A stretch of DNA of 64,000 bases from Cryptomeria japonica. Taxonomy: Eukaryota; Streptophyta; Pinopsida; Cupressales; Cupressaceae. The stretch covers positions 442,703,038 through 442,767,037 of the forward strand of contig NC_081413.1 of the NCBI RefSeq assembly GCF_030272615.1. Direction: 5' to 3'. Positions within the stretch are counted from its first letter, which is position 1, and each line of letters starts with the position of its first letter. The position numbers and the translations under genes are program-made. The notes beneath the pieces are model-generated. The model was not told the DNA's origin, made no database searches, and saw only the letters and a list, made by a program, of their open reading frames with translations. Below, piece by piece: positions 33,332 through 45,898 of this stretch.

Positions 33332-34360
33332 CTTGGTTTGATACCCTTTAGATTAGGCACTCACAATTCTAAAGAAGCATTGCAAATCAAACTCTAATGA
33401 CCAACAATAAAAGAAATTCTATTCCACTAACTCTAATGAATGGGAATGGGCTTTAGATAAGTCATCTAGTGCTTACAAGCTCACAAAAACATTTAGAGAA
33501 CTAGGTGAACCCACATAAGAAGAGTTTTATAGAAAATTCAGAGTTGGTCAATTAACTTTATTAGAGTCTACATCACAAGAAAAGAATGACAGTGGACAAC
33601 CATTGGTAAAAAAAATTTGGGATCCTGAACCCTCAACATCTCAAGGCTCTAGGTCAAAACCATGAAAAGTGAAGACTCCCATTGCTGAGTGCTCCTCTAG
33701 TGATGTTGATTTAGATTCATTTACGATTGAGGTGGATGAGGAGAATTCTAGTGATGACCCCAAAAATTGCATTGAAATACACAAAGACTCTTGTGTCTTT
33801 AACCTCTCCCTCATTAACTTTGAAAATATTGATGGTCTTCCAATCACTCATCCATAACTCATTGATTGGAACCAACAAGAGCCTCCGCAACTAGACACTT
33901 TTTTCCAAATGACGAGGCCTTTATTGATTATATAGGCATAAGAAATAAACTACCTATCAGGGACCAGAAAGAATGATACATCATAGAACTCGATAGCATT
34001 ACATGTCTTGGAGGGAAAACAAAACCTTCTAGTCACAAAAGTATAAAAATAAAAACAAGTCATGGGTCTTATGGAGAAAACCACATTGTGGTATTGTCTG
34101 ACCCTCAAAAAGTAAAAAGAAAGGACATATCCAAGGGTGAAAACCTCTCTGAGGAGCCCGAGGATGGAAGGTTTGACACTCTCCCTATGACATCATATGA
34201 AGAAAAATCATCAATGCTAGTGGAAGAAACTATCAAGACAAACATTGGTACAGAAGAAACTCCACACAACATATTCTTAGGATAATCTCTAACAAAAAAA
34301 GAAAGACCAAAGTTCATAAGTTTCTTCCTAGAACAACAAATCAATTTTGCATGGTCATAT
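33332..34360 (+). other. Gypsy 1 linker between G-patch and RT
   Basis: Fragments of an acidic, Ser/Asp-rich linker are readable (for example CSSSDVDLDSFTIEVDEENS near 33692-33750), with stops between. No separate domain is recognised. Confidence 0.55.
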
Positions 34361-35246
34361 ATGGATATGCCTGGATTGGACCTTGATCTAGTAATGCATC
34401 ACTTGATAGTTACTCCAGGAGCTAAGTCTGTAAAGAAAAAATTGAAAAAAATGCATTTGCAGGTGGCATTATTAGTTGAGGTAAAACTAGAAAAATTATT
34501 GGATGTGGGATTCATTAGACCAATTGACTACCCCGAATGGATCTCTAACTTGGTACGTGTTGGTAATCTAGATCGGAGTATCAAAATATGTACAGATTTT
34601 AGAGACATCAATAAAGCTTGGCCTAAAGACAATTTCCCATTGCCAAATATTTATTTGACAGTGGATCTTACCACTGATCATTCAATGTTATCATTGATGG
34701 AAGGTTTCTTTGGGTATAGCCAAACCAAAATAAAACCTAAATACCAACATAAAACAACATTTACTTGTCCTTGGGGTACTTTCTATTGGAATGTTATGCC
34801 CTTCAGATTAAATAATGCAGGTGCTACATATCAAAGAGCAACGAGGACAATCTTTCATGATCTCATGCATGTCACTATGGAAGATTATGTTGATGATCTC
34901 CTAGGAAATTCAATAATGAGAGAAACACATCTAGATATTCTATCAGTGGTTTTTGAACATTTAAAAATTTAAGTTCAGGCTAAATCGTAAGAAATGTGTC
35001 TTTAGGGTGACCTCCGGCAAGCTCCTTGGATACATTGTCTTGCAACGGGGAATTGAAGCAGATCCAGCCAGAGTCAGAGCTATATTAGAGATGCCACTAC
35101 CAAAGAATATTAGTCAACTTCAGTCTCTACAGGGAAGACTTCAATCTATATGCAGATTCATTGCACAACTTGCAGATAAATGTCATCCTTTTTTGCATCT
35201 CCTTCACAATAATATCAAATTTAGATGGGATGATAAGTGTCAGTAG
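34361..35246 (+). pseudogene. Gypsy 1 reverse transcriptase
   Basis: RT motifs in order: FIRPIDYPEWISNLV, ICTDFRDINKAWPKDNFPLP, TTFTCPWGTFYWNVMPFRLN, and the catalytic MEDYVDDLLG. The first catalytic position, usually in MDGFSGYNQI, reads LMEGFFGYSQ, so Asp has become Glu. A frame change near 34972-35007 precedes the thumb region (GKLLGYIVLQRGIEADPARV). The frame closes at a TAG at 35244-35246. Confidence 0.85.
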
Positions 35247-36255
35247 GCTTTTCAAATTCTTAAGGAATATCTTTCGAATCTACCAGTATTGATGCCACTT
35301 ATTCTAGGAAAACCCCTACTATTATACATATCAGCTACACAAAAAATCACTGGGGGCACTCTTGGGGCAATACGACAATGAAGGGAAGGAAAGAGAATTA
35401 TACTATATCAGTTGTACAATAGTTGGTTATGAGCTTAACTACACACTAATTGAACATGCATGTCTTGTTGTGTCTTTTGCTTTGTATAAATTATGACATT
35501 ACATGCTAACTCATAAAACAAAGCTCATTGCAAGGATAGATCCACTAAAATATCTTCTTAATAAGGCAACACTCATTGGAAGATTAGCTAAATGGGTTAT
35601 TATACTAAGAGAGTTCAAAATTTAATATTTGGATAGAAAAGCAATTAAAGGATAAGATATTGCAGTTCAACTGGCAAATGCACCTATGATTGATGATACT
35701 CATATTGTCTCTGAATTCCAAAATGAATCCATTCTTATAATGACAAAGACAAAGCCTTGACAATTATACTTTGATGGTTGATACATTCAACATGGTCTAG
35801 GAGTTGGCATCATCTTCATCACACCTCAAGGGGAATCCATTCCTAAGTCATATTGATTATCATTACCTTGCACCAATAACATAGTAGAATACGAAGCATT
35901 AACAACAAGTCTATGAATTGCAGTTCAGTGGAAGATCCAGGAACTTCATGTTTTGGGGAACTCTCAACTTGCAATTCATCAAGAAAATGGTGATTATCAG
36001 ACTAAAGATGAAAAGTTAATTCCTTACAATAAAATGGTGGACAAATTGAAGCAATATTTCATACAGATAATCTTTGAACAAATTCTAAGAGATAATAATC
36101 GAGCTACAGATTCTATGGCTACCATTGCTTCATTGATCGATATGCCTCAAAATGAGATCCACTATGAGTTCTTGGTGGATAATATTTTGGTTCCCTCATA
36201 TGAAATTACTCCTACCAAGATGATATGTGTTAATGGTCTTGATTCCGCTTGGTAG
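35247..36255 (+). pseudogene. Gypsy 1 dual RNase H region
   Basis: A first, badly decayed RNase H follows RT (LLLYISATQKITGGTLGAI, near 35318-35375). A second module begins QLYFDG (near 35760) and continues GVGIIFITPQGESIPKSY, TNNIVEYEALTTSL, LHVLGNSQLAIHQENGDYQT and RDNNRATDSMATIASL. A second RNase H of this form is a hallmark of Tat-type gypsy elements. GDSQL has become GNSQL, losing a catalytic Asp. Stops interrupt both modules. Confidence 0.75.
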
Positions 36256-36379
36256 TGCCATTTTCACTTACCTCCACGATAATATCCTTCCACCTTACCT
36301 TTCCAACAATCCACTTTGTACCTTCATTCGTCAATCCTCCCGATATGTCATCTTAGTCAATACCCTTTATCATGAGGGT

Positions 36380-37501
36380 CTAGATGGTTCTCTTCTTAGA
36401 TGCTTAGAGAGTGACAAAGCTCAAATTGCATTACATGAGGTTGATGTGGTATATGTGGTGCTCACTCTAGTAGTCCAACCTTAGCCAAGAAATTGTTGAG
36501 GACTAGATACTACTAGTCTACTATGCAAAAAGACATATGAGTTTGTCAGAAAGTGTAAGAAATGTCAGATTCATGGAGACCTTATTCACGCACTAGTGCA
36601 TGAACTTCAACCAATTACCACTCCATGGCCCTTTTGTCAGTGGGGACTCGACCTCATAGGTAAGATTCACTCCCCCTCTTCCAATGACCATAAATTCATT
36701 ATCACAGCTACAAAATATTTTAAAAAATGGATTAAAGTCAATCCTTTCACTCAAGTCACCAAAAAGAAGATTGCAACTTTAATCCTTAAAAATATCATTT
36801 GCCCCTACGGTGTTCCCCTTTCCATTGTCACAAATAATGGGCATCCTTTCAAGAACCAAGATGTCTATGATCTTTGTGATCATTTCCATAACCATCATCA
36901 CTTTTCTAATCCATATTAACCCCAAGGTAGTGGTCAAGGTGAGGTGTCTAATAAAACTATTCTCAAAATCCTTTAAAATACAGTCGATGACACTGGCCGT
37001 AACTGGCATATCAAACTTAGCCCCACACTTTGGGCCTACCGCACAAGTTTTTTCACACCTATTGGAGCTACACCTTATTCGCTGGTCTATGGTGCCAAAG
37101 ATGTCTTGCCTATTGAGATTGAGTTACCATCCCTTGGAATTCCTTTGCGCAATCTAATCATTGATGAAGATTATAGGGTCTCTCGCTTCTAAGATCTAGA
37201 ATTGTTAATTGAGAGTAGACATACTAAATGTAATCATCCCAAAGCATATCAACAAAGAATGAGTCAGAGCTACAATCATAAGGTAAAACCTCATACATTT
37301 GAGGTGGGTGAATTAGTTCTCAGACATAATCCTAAAAATCAGCAAGATAGAGAAAATAAGGACAAGTTCGAACCCAATTGGCTTGGTCCTTACGTCATCA
37401 CAATAGTCTATGGATTAGGTGCATATCATCTCTCAAAACCAAATGGTGAACCTTTGGAAGATCCTATCAAAAAAATGCACCTTCTATGGTTTTACACATA
37501 G
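36380..37501 (+). pseudogene. Gypsy 1 integrase
   Basis: The decayed zinc-binding start (CKKCQIHGD) is followed by the core: WGLDLIGKI (first Asp kept), IVTNNGHPFKN (second Asp changed to Asn) and GQGEVSNKTI (Glu kept). It continues to TLWAYRTSFFTPIGATPYSL and the C-terminal tail with FEVGELVLR and NWLGPYVI. Loss of the second catalytic Asp would kill the enzyme even without the stops at about 36918, 36975 and 37190. The final stop is TAG at 37499-37501. Confidence 0.85.
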
Positions 37502-37700
37502 CTCTTCATAATATCTCAATATCTAAAATACAAAAAAATTCAAAATATCAAAAATACAAAAAAATCAAAAAATATAAAAAATACAAAAAAGAAAAATCAA
37601 AAAATTGAAAAAAGAGTAAAGAGAAATAAATTCATCCAATGGTGAAAACCACTTTGGTGGTGCCCTGGGAAAGTACCATGGTGAAAACTGGGTTACCAGT
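37502..37700 (+). promoter_or_regulatory. A-rich tract and hairpin pair downstream of gypsy 1 pol
   Basis: An A-rich tract of about 110 bases is followed by CCACTTTGGTGG (37649-37660, perfect stem with a short loop), AAGTACCATGGTGAAAACT (37671-37689) and ACTGGGTTACCAGT (37687-37700, 5-bp stem with a 4-base loop). The same order of A-rich tract, CCAC-GTGG hairpin and AAGTACC motif occurs behind the pol of gypsy 2. A role in RNA processing, export or packaging is only a guess. Confidence 0.5.
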
Positions 37701-38923
37701 GCCATGTGTAGAGACATTGTTCCATCCCCCTTCATGATTCAATCTCATCCTTTCACTTTGCACACACTCACAACCTATCCATCCATAATAATTTTTCCCA
37801 TTCCCATCATGGCTTGTTATTGATCCAAATAAGGTTTGTTATCCATTCATAATTAACCTCCATTTTCATCCTTTTCTTCCATAATAAATCAAGTACAATC
37901 TACAACTAGGGCAAAATCCTAAATCTAGTGATGGAAGTGGTACCTTGAGCATCGCATGTTTTGAGGAGCATCGTGTTTTTCATTCCTCCTCCTTTTCATG
38001 CACAATCCACAATAAATGATCACTTTCATCACAAATCCACAATAAAAGATCCATTTTTCTCAATAATAAAGTATTGGTTTCATGAATTTAGTCAATTTCA
38101 GATTAGACAAGAAATGGTGGGCTTTCAGCAATTCAAATGTTTCAGCAGACTTTGGCAACAATGCAGTTGTCAACATAATTTGTCCTTTATCAAGATAGCA
38201 ACATTCTGACCAAATCAAGCATGTTAACATATGTGGCAAGAAACACAAATGACTTGAGGATTTCATTGTGTGTTAGTGTCAAGTCTTGGCTTTCTTTAGA
38301 TTTTATCTTTTGGTGGCATGTCTTTTAGCTTTTCTGGGATGTCTCTGATTAGAGATTCTATCTCCTAGATGTCTTTGACTAGAAAGGCGAGGATGAGATA
38401 TGTTCACCTATTTTTTGTTGTTTGTGTATTGTCTCTTAGTAATGATATGTCTTGACCAAGGATATGAGGACGTTGTGAGTCTAGTATGAACTGGAGCATT
38501 CCTTGTTTGTGACTATCTGATCTCAATGTAAATGGGTACAATGACTTTCTGGGTCGAATCTATACCTAGATTGTCACAGCCTACTTGCCATAATAAATCT
38601 CAATGATGATAACACACAAGAAGCTCTTTCACTTTCATATCTTCTATCTTCCATACCCTTTCTTGATTTCCCTCTATCATCCTTTCTTGAGTCAATGTAG
38701 CCAACTATTGCATGGCTGAGTATAATGACATGCCAAAAATATCTGCATTTCATGTAGTTTGCATCTGCATCATCACATGTTAGCATATCTCAAACACATT
38801 CATATGTATATAGAAATGATGATATCATCATGTCTTGCATTTATCACTAGTTGGCATTTTCATTCTCATATAAAATCATAAAAAATACAAAAATAATAAA
38901 TCTTGCATTTTCATCATGTAAAT
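37701..38923 (+). other. Gypsy 1 3' spacer
   Basis: Non-coding DNA between pol and LTR, rich in CAT/ATG trinucleotides towards its end. No antisense PMD gene is seen here, unlike gypsy 2. Confidence 0.55.
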
Positions 38924-38950
38924 TGTAGACATCCAAAATTAATTAAAAGA
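38924..38950 (+). repeat. Gypsy 3' LTR stub, cut after about 27 bp
   Basis: TGTAGACATCCAAAATTAAT is a gypsy LTR start (compare 50821). About 27 bp in, it runs directly into the RNase H coding sequence of another gypsy element. This is a deletion or recombination joint. Confidence 0.65.
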
Positions 38951-41057
38951 GAATGCTTAGCAATTTAGTATGGTATGAGATCAATTATACCCCTATTGAA
39001 AGAGAATTCTTAGCACTTGTCTTCAACACACAGAAAATCTAGTACTACATTCTTAACAATAAAACAAAATTGATTGCTAAGATTGACTCTCTCAAGTATT
39101 TCTTATCAAAGGTTGCTCTCATAGGGAGAATTGCTAAATGGTTCATGTTACTAAGTGAGTTTGACATTGAGTATGCAGATAGAAAAGAAATCAAAGGACA
39201 AGTGATAGTAGATCAAATAGAAGATGCTCCACTTCAAGATGAACAACCCATCCTTATAGAATTCCTAGATGAGTCCATAATGACTGTCACTATGTCTTCT
39301 ACATGGCAGTTGTATTTTGATGGTTCTTGTATACATAACAGATCAGGGGAAGGCATATTGTTGGTCATACCTCAAGGAGATTGCATCTCTAAATCATACA
39401 AGACAGCCTTTGCATGCACCAACAACATTAAAGAATATGAAGCACTGATCACTGGACTACGCTTGGCTATCCAATGGAAGATATTGAAATTACATGTTTA
39501 TGGTGATTCCCAGCTTGTCATTAAATGGGTCAACGATGAGTATCAAAAAAAATATGACAATATTATTCCTTACCATAGTATGGCTGAGAATCTTAAGAAA
39601 TAGTTTACATCAAACAAGTTTGATCAAATTCAACGCACAAACAATAGAGCTGCAAATGCAATGGCCCCTATTAGTTCTCTCCTTCAGATGTTGGCACATA
39701 GTAAGAAATGTGAGTTTTTGGTCAAGCAACTTTTCATATCAACATATGATCTACCTAAGTCTAAAATGGTGTGTGTACTCATTGGTCTTGAATCCCCTTG
39801 GTATCAAGAGACCTTTACCTACTTAAAAGACAACATCGTCCCTCCCCACCTCACCAAAACCCAACAACAAACCTTCATTCGCTGCTATGCCTATTACACC
39901 ATCCTTGGAGACACCCTATTCAAAAGGCATTTCGATGGTTCCCTCCTAAGGTGTCTAGAGAAACAAGAGGTTGAATGGGTACTACATGAAGTGCACAAGG
40001 GTATCCATGGAGCACACTCAAGTGGTCTCACTTTGGCTAAAAAGCTCTTGCAAATGAGATACTAGTGGCCTACAATGGAAGAAGATACATATAATTATGT
40101 GAAGAATATATCCCTTGTCATAAGCATAGTGATAAGATTCATGGTCCATCACAGGATCTGCAACCTTTTATCACACCTTGGCCCTTCTCACAGTGGGGGC
40201 TTGAGCTCATTGGGAAAATCCACCCTACATCCTCTAATGGTCATAAATTAATCATCACCGCCACTGAATACTTCACCAAGTGGGTGAAGCCATCCTGGTT
40301 ACCTTCACCACTAGGAAACAGATCTCTAAATTTATTTTGAATTATTTAATCTATCGATATAGAATCCCCAAAGTTATCAGCATGGATAATGGCAGACCTT
40401 TGAAGAATCGGGATGTTAAAGAGCTCTGTCAGAAGTTTGATATCCAGCACTACTTCTCCACCCCATATTACCTGCAAAGCAATGGTCAAGCTGAGGCTTC
40501 TAATAAAACCTTAATCAAAATCCTTAAGAATATAGTCAATGAAGTTGGTCGTGATTGGTACCTCTAACTTCATCCTACTCTGTGGGCTTACCACACCTCC
40601 ATCCGCATGTGCACCCGTAGGTGCCACTCCATATTCCATTGTCTTTGGCTCCAAAGTTGTCCTCCCCCTTGAGATTGATATCCCCTCCCTAATGGTATCC
40701 TTGTGGAATATTCTCCTTGATGAGAAATATAGAGTCGCCAGGCTACAAGAGCTAGAATTTATGGATGAAAGGCACCCCAAGGCCTTGAACTATCTTCGGG
40801 TATATCAAAATCGCTTATTCTTGAGTTACAACAAGAAGGTCAAAACCTAAGAATTTGAATTTGGTGATCTTGTCCTTACGGAAAATTAGAGAAACCTTCA
40901 AGAAAGAGAAAAGAAAGGCAAGTTTGGCCCTAATTGGCTTGGACCTTATGTGATCACAACAAAGTATAGATTAGGGGAATATCAGTTAGCTACTCCTGAA
41001 GGATATCCCTTAGATGATCCTATGGACATCATGCACTTGAAGAGATTATATTCCTAA
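38951..41057 (+). pseudogene. Gypsy 2 pol 3' part: RNase H and integrase
   Basis: It starts inside the first RNase H (NYTPIEREFLALVFN), then SEFDIEYADRKEIKGQ. The second RNase H has QLYFDGSCIHNRSGEG, KEYEALITGLRLAIQWKI and VYGDSQLVIKWVNDEYQ, its catalytic residues apparently intact. Integrase has the zinc-binding start, then a frameshift near 40100. The first core motif reads WGLELIGKI (Asp to Glu), the second SMDNGRPLKN, the third GQAEASNKT. A TAA after RDWYL and further shifts break the tail. Frame from 39070 to 39603 is open. The tail ends near 41057 before the A-rich tract. RT and everything upstream is missing. Confidence 0.85.
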
Positions 41058-41084
41058 GTCCTCAGAAGGTCACCAATTGTCTAA

Positions 41085-41250
41085 AAGTAAAAAAAATAAA
41101 AAATAAAATAAAAAACTAGTAAAAAAGTAAAAAAAAAAAAACTACAAAAATAACAAAACAAAAAAAGAAAGAAAGAAAAGAAAAATCAACTCGTCCATCA
41201 GTGAAAACCACTTTGTGGTGCTATGGGCAAGTACCTTGGTGAAAACTTAT
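41085..41250 (+). promoter_or_regulatory. A-rich tract and hairpin motif downstream of gypsy 2 pol
   Basis: An A-rich tract (to about 41185) is followed by CCACTTTGTGG (41208-41218, 4-bp stem) and AAGTACCTTGGTGAAAACT (41229-41247). The second differs at one base from 37671-37689. The second hairpin of gypsy 1 is not preserved here. Confidence 0.5.
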
Positions 41251-43079
41251 TTATAGGCATCAAGGTAAATAAACTGGATCCATCGTCTATCAGGTCAGAC
41301 TCTATCTTCCCTACCCACCCACCCGATATCCATATTCTTTAAATCAAATATTCTGACATCTTTTACGCTTCCCTACCCCTTGCCAATGATGCAGATTGTA
41401 GAAGCCAATTTACATGACCATTCTGTGTAGGAAATTCACCTTGTGATCTAAATTAAAGGTGGTAAATGGATGTATGTGGAGACAATCAATCAAAGTGTGG
41501 AAAATTAATTGACACGACTCAAGTAGTTTGATTTGTTGTCTCAATATGCTCTAACGTGAAATGAGTCATTACATGACCTTCCATACTTCTCTACATTCCA
41601 CCTTCTCTCCTGCAACTCCCTGCATCCTTCATTCTTTAATCCATGCCACTACATAAACCTTCTCCCATGACATCCATCACCCTATCTATTATCGATTGTC
41701 TCCTTCATTCTATCAATAAAATCGATCTGATGACCCTGCTATCCCCATCCCAACAAAAGGAAAAGGGACAAGGTTCTCCTGACCACCTCCATAGATGTCA
41801 TGATTCATTTTAGTATCCTTCACAATAGCCCTACCTATTTCTCCAACTAAACTATCCTTAGCAGGCTGGTTATCCATTCTCCCTCAGCATATGATGATCA
41901 GTCTTTAACTTGAATTGTGAATAAGGATCATCCCATCAAATTGAGCTTTCATCTCGTCAACCTGAGCTTAATCCCCAATCCTGAGCTTATACTTCTTCTT
42001 GACTTTCGCATTATCCAAACATTCATCTGCATGTACTCCATCAAGTCTCAGCAGTCAAGTATCACATTTTCACTCATGTGTTCATTTCATCTACTCTATT
42101 GCCTGTAAAGATCCATTAGTCACTCCTGCTCATCGGGATGCATCCTTCCCCTATCCGGCATTATATCCACAAATCCATGTCCTACTCATGGCAAGAGGTG
42201 ACAGTTGGCCTTGTGCATTTTGTTTACATGATTTGGTATGTTTTCTTTGATTTGCATCACTTTGTCCTATGACTATTCCTACCCATAGCTTTCAAGATCA
42301 ATCTATATCTTGCTATGTTATGAAAAGGGGCATACTGGGGCATGTTTTGTGGTATGGTGTGTTTGAAGGTCTCTCTCATACAAACTTGGAACACTGTACC
42401 TACATCTATATGGTGTTTAAACAGTTGTGTACTGGAGATTCTTGTTTGTCTGAGAGTCAGTCCATGCCTTGGATTTTTCATAACATCTTGGTTCCTATAA
42501 TCAGTGGTGTAGACTATCCTTGGAAAAATCAAAACTTGGTTTTCTCTCTATATTTTGCACAACAAATCCCTTCCATTCACTCATCTACATTTCATCTTAT
42601 CATGTTATGCATTTTGGATACCTCAATTTATTCATTTACTTAATCTCTTCTAATCCTATGTTGTTGTACTATGGTTGGCATATTCCAAAAGGATCACTTC
42701 ATTATGAATTATCATCTAACATCAATTGCATTTTCCATTCAAGTTGCATAATCACTCATTTCATTATCACTTTATTATTAACATAATCATTTTGTTCATT
42801 TAGTATTATTTAGTTGCATTATTTAGTACAAACATGTAAACTGGTACATACAATCTTGAATATCTATCTAATTGTATCTATCATGCATGTTCACAATCAC
42901 ACATCTTAGGTTCATAATAATGTAAGGTTAATTAAAGTGCATTCAAACATTAGTATCTCATATAGCATTAATAATCATATCATTCAACATAAAACATTTT
43001 TCAACACATCATGCATCAGAATCCCACAATCATTCATTTTGGGACACTTTACAAATGACAAGAAATTTAACAGCCTACA

Positions 43080-43080
<1 letters not shown>
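41251..43080. other. Gypsy 2 spacer, no gene seen
   Basis: Short overlapping open frames on both strands (for example 42269-42643) show no family features. The sequence is C/T-rich in places. By position it belongs to the long region between pol and LTR of gypsy 2. Confidence 0.45.

Positions 43081-43123
<43 letters not shown>
43080..43123. repeat. (AAT)n microsatellite
   Basis: About 14 uninterrupted AAT units. It lies in the gypsy 2 spacer. Confidence 0.95.
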
Positions 43124-43124
<1 letters not shown>

Positions 43125-43259
43125 TTGTCACCTATCCCCAATAATCTGTACTTGTAACAAGATGATTAGACATTTTGGGTTAGGATTTGTTTTTTCATTA
43201 AAAAATATATATTTGGTCCCAAAAGGTACAACCTCAGGGATATCTTCTTCATATCTCAT

Positions 43260-43660
43260 CACATAAAAAAACCAACAACATGCACATCATATCATCCATA
43301 TGCATCCTGCATCCACAAACATGTTAGCACCATTATAGATAGCATATGCATACAAACAATCATGCATCCTACACCCACAAACATGTCAGCAACATTATAT
43401 ATCATATAACATATGCGTATAGGAATCCATCTGCATCACAAAAAGTTAGACAATATCCATCACATGCATCACATCAAATCAATAATCATGGTATCATCAT
43501 CCATCACATAATAAAATAATAATCAAAGTCCATAATAAAGTCCACACATGCATACACGCCACCAGAATCATATGTTATATATATCAAAAATCAGTGAAAG
43601 TGTCAATCATAGTACAATGACATAAAATCCTCGAAGTGTCAAAATACAATGTCACATATA
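43260..43660. repeat. CAT/ATG-rich tract before the antisense PMD gene
   Basis: Irregular repetition of CATCAT, ATGCAT and CACATCA words, for example ATCATGCATCC and CACAAACATGTTAGCA. A tract of the same style lies at 52140-52490, also directly beyond the 3' end of an antisense PMD gene, so it appears to be part of the element architecture. Confidence 0.6.
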
Positions 43661-43679
43661 GGAGGTCTAGCCCACACTC

Positions 43680-44199
43680 CCTGTCTCCTCATCTCCATCT
43701 CCTTTACCAACTATACCTCCAAATGGTCTGGCACCCCCTCTAGGTGGCCTCATAGCCACTGATCCGTCCGTCTACTGGCTCAGTGTCTTGTGCTAGCTCT
43801 TTGCTCTGTGTGACTGCATACTCTCAGTATACGATGTTGCTCTCTGCTCTACTAGCATAGCCCCATGGTACAAACCCCTATAGTATGCTACCTCTCGACT
43901 CAAACTCTCTACTCATCACTTCTGGCTAGTAAGATCTACATATACCTATGCAAAATTGGTAGGGTCCAAAAGCTCGCGGGCCACATCCCTCTCCTCCCAC
44001 AATCTAACCATGTCTACCTCTGCTCTGGAAGGTCCAGCATGGAGTGCATCCATCTCCCCATCCACCCTCTCCAACTTTTTTCTCAGCTGACCAATGGCTC
44101 CCTAACAACTCGCCTCCTCTAGTAGGCGATATGTATCATCTCTCTCCTCTCTCAAAGCTGCCACCTCTTCTCAAGCTGCCTCCAAGCTCTCCACCAAGC
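43680..44199 (-). pseudogene. PMD protein, C-terminal coiled-coil part (antisense in gypsy 2)
   Basis: On the minus strand this reads EEVAALREERDDTYRLLEEA, IGQLRKKLERVDGEMDALHA, EVDMVRLWEERDVARELLDP and ESLSREVAYYRGLYHGAML, a clear coiled coil with a few stops. It continues the frame group at 48268-50500, from which it is separated by the family A element at 44200-48267. I infer one antisense gene: PMD, then linker, then coiled coil. Confidence 0.6.
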
Positions 44200-44580
44200 T
44201 ATAGGAGTTGAGAAAATACAAGACCACAAGAGCCCAAATAATCTCTGCAAGCTGAAAAACTTGTTACAAGGAGAAGTAATGAAGCAAATCACAGAAGGAA
44301 AGAATACACAGGAAAAATATGCTCCAAAATATGAGAGCTCAATAATCTCCAAAATGTATTGTCAATAATAATCCTTCTTCATACAATGAAAAGAAAGAAT
44401 TCAACCTTTAATAGGTTAAGAAACCCTAAAAGGGAAAACCTAGGTTTGCACATAATAATTAATTAAAATAATTAATTATATGCACCTAAAGTTAGCTTAA
44501 GTGTAAAAGAGATAAAGGGAACTTAAATAATTAAACAAATATTGTTTAATTAATCAAGTAAATACCCAAATACTCTAACA
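44200..44580 (-). repeat. Family A 3' LTR
   Basis: On the minus strand it starts TGTTAGAGTATTTGGG at 44580, right after the purine tract TTAAGGGGGGG, and ends TCAACTCCTATA at 44200. It has the same length as the LTR at 47887-48267. Confidence 0.85.
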
Positions 44581-45727
44581 CCCCCCCTTAAGCTAGACTT
44601 AGGGAGAAGCTAAAACCTAGAACAGCTACTGAAAGCAATAAAGATGGGTCCTGGCAACAAGGCCTGATCAGGTACCCAAATACAATGAAATCTCTATGAA
44701 CTGGAGAAATAGAGAAAACTAGGTGGGAACAAAACTCTACTCCAAAAAGAGATGAAAAAGAATATCACTGAAGCATGAAAAACCTACAAACTCTATCGAA
44801 GAATAATTGCTAATCTGAAGAACATCCACTGAACTAGAACATAACCAGGTAGAGAAGACTGTAATCTGCATGGGTGCCCTCAAATGACACTACTCGAATT
44901 AGGAGGCAAACAGGGCAAAAACAACTGAAATCGAAGATACAAATGGCATGAGAAACCAAAGCCTGAAGAGCTGATCAATCGAACCACGGAAGCAGTAGAA
45001 CTAATAGGATAAACCTCCCCATAATGCGGAAGTGGGAGAGGGACAAGAACATTGAAAAGGACAGCCAAAAAAAACTGCATGATGAAAAACCAAGAACATC
45101 AAAGGTGCTGAGACACATCATCATGAGGTGAATGTCGTGGAAGGAACACTCACTAGACAAAAGAAGATGGCAAACAACAGGAAAACATCAACCCCCTCAT
45201 GGCACTTGATCAATAGTGCATGTACAACAAGATACAAGATATGCAAGATTCCAAGTAAACAATGCATGATTGCACTTTATCTCAGTGTGTTTGCATAAAT
45301 ACAAGCTACAATGATAAGAAGACTGGAAATAGAAATGTGAACCAAAATAGAGACACCCTACTCAGAGAAAAGATCCCAGGACCTGAAACAACCACGATAT
45401 CCACTAGAGTGCTGAAAAGCAAAAAACTAAATAAAATATGCATGGAGTAGAATGAAATCAAACTTAGATGGCTAGAAAGTAAACAGCACATGCTTTCCAA
45501 AAATATAAAGTTTTTGAAAAATGGAGTTCAGATGCTCATTCTACGTCTCCTGGAGTGCAACAAAGAGACCTCACTTTGACTGGAAAAAACATAGTCAAGC
45601 AACAAAATTGGTAACCATTACCAACACTATGAGGTCCGTCTCAGAACCAGCTTTTCGATGCCTATTCGTTTTTGAAAAAATGACTCCGTATGCCCAAGAT
45701 AGAGCCAAAAAACCAAACACCCCCCTG

Positions 45728-45898
45728 AATAGGTCAAGAAACCCTAAAAGGGAAAACCTAGGTTTGCACATAATAATTAATTAAAATAATTAATTATATG
45801 CACCTAAAGTTAGCTTAAGTGTAAAATAGATAAAGGGAACTTAAATAATTAAACAAATATTATTTAATTAATCAATTAAATACCTGAATACTCTAACA
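45728..45898 (-). repeat. Partial family A LTR at the internal duplication joint
   Basis: The first 171 bp of the LTR (minus orientation) followed by a second purine tract. It marks the start of the second copy of the 1,318-bp tandem unit. Confidence 0.85.

Larger units (their letters stand above)
31140..38950 (+). mobile_element. Gypsy 1: Tat-like Ty3/gypsy element, 5'-truncated, decayed
   Basis: Domains in order on the plus strand: part of gag, aspartic protease, G-patch, reverse transcriptase, RNase H, a second RNase H of the type seen in the Tat lineage, integrase, A-rich tract with hairpins, 3' spacer, and the first 27 bp of a 3' LTR. No 5' LTR or gag start is seen; the left end abuts the PMD relic. 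Stops and frameshifts are frequent, but most domains stay in the same frame. The two RNase H modules and the type of gag support the Tat assignment; this is from motif reading, not phylogeny. Confidence 0.8.

Noticed and set aside
42269-42643. 124-codon plus-strand frame in the gypsy 2 spacer
   Set aside because: No recognisable domain; the start and composition are unremarkable and overlapping frames exist on the other strand.
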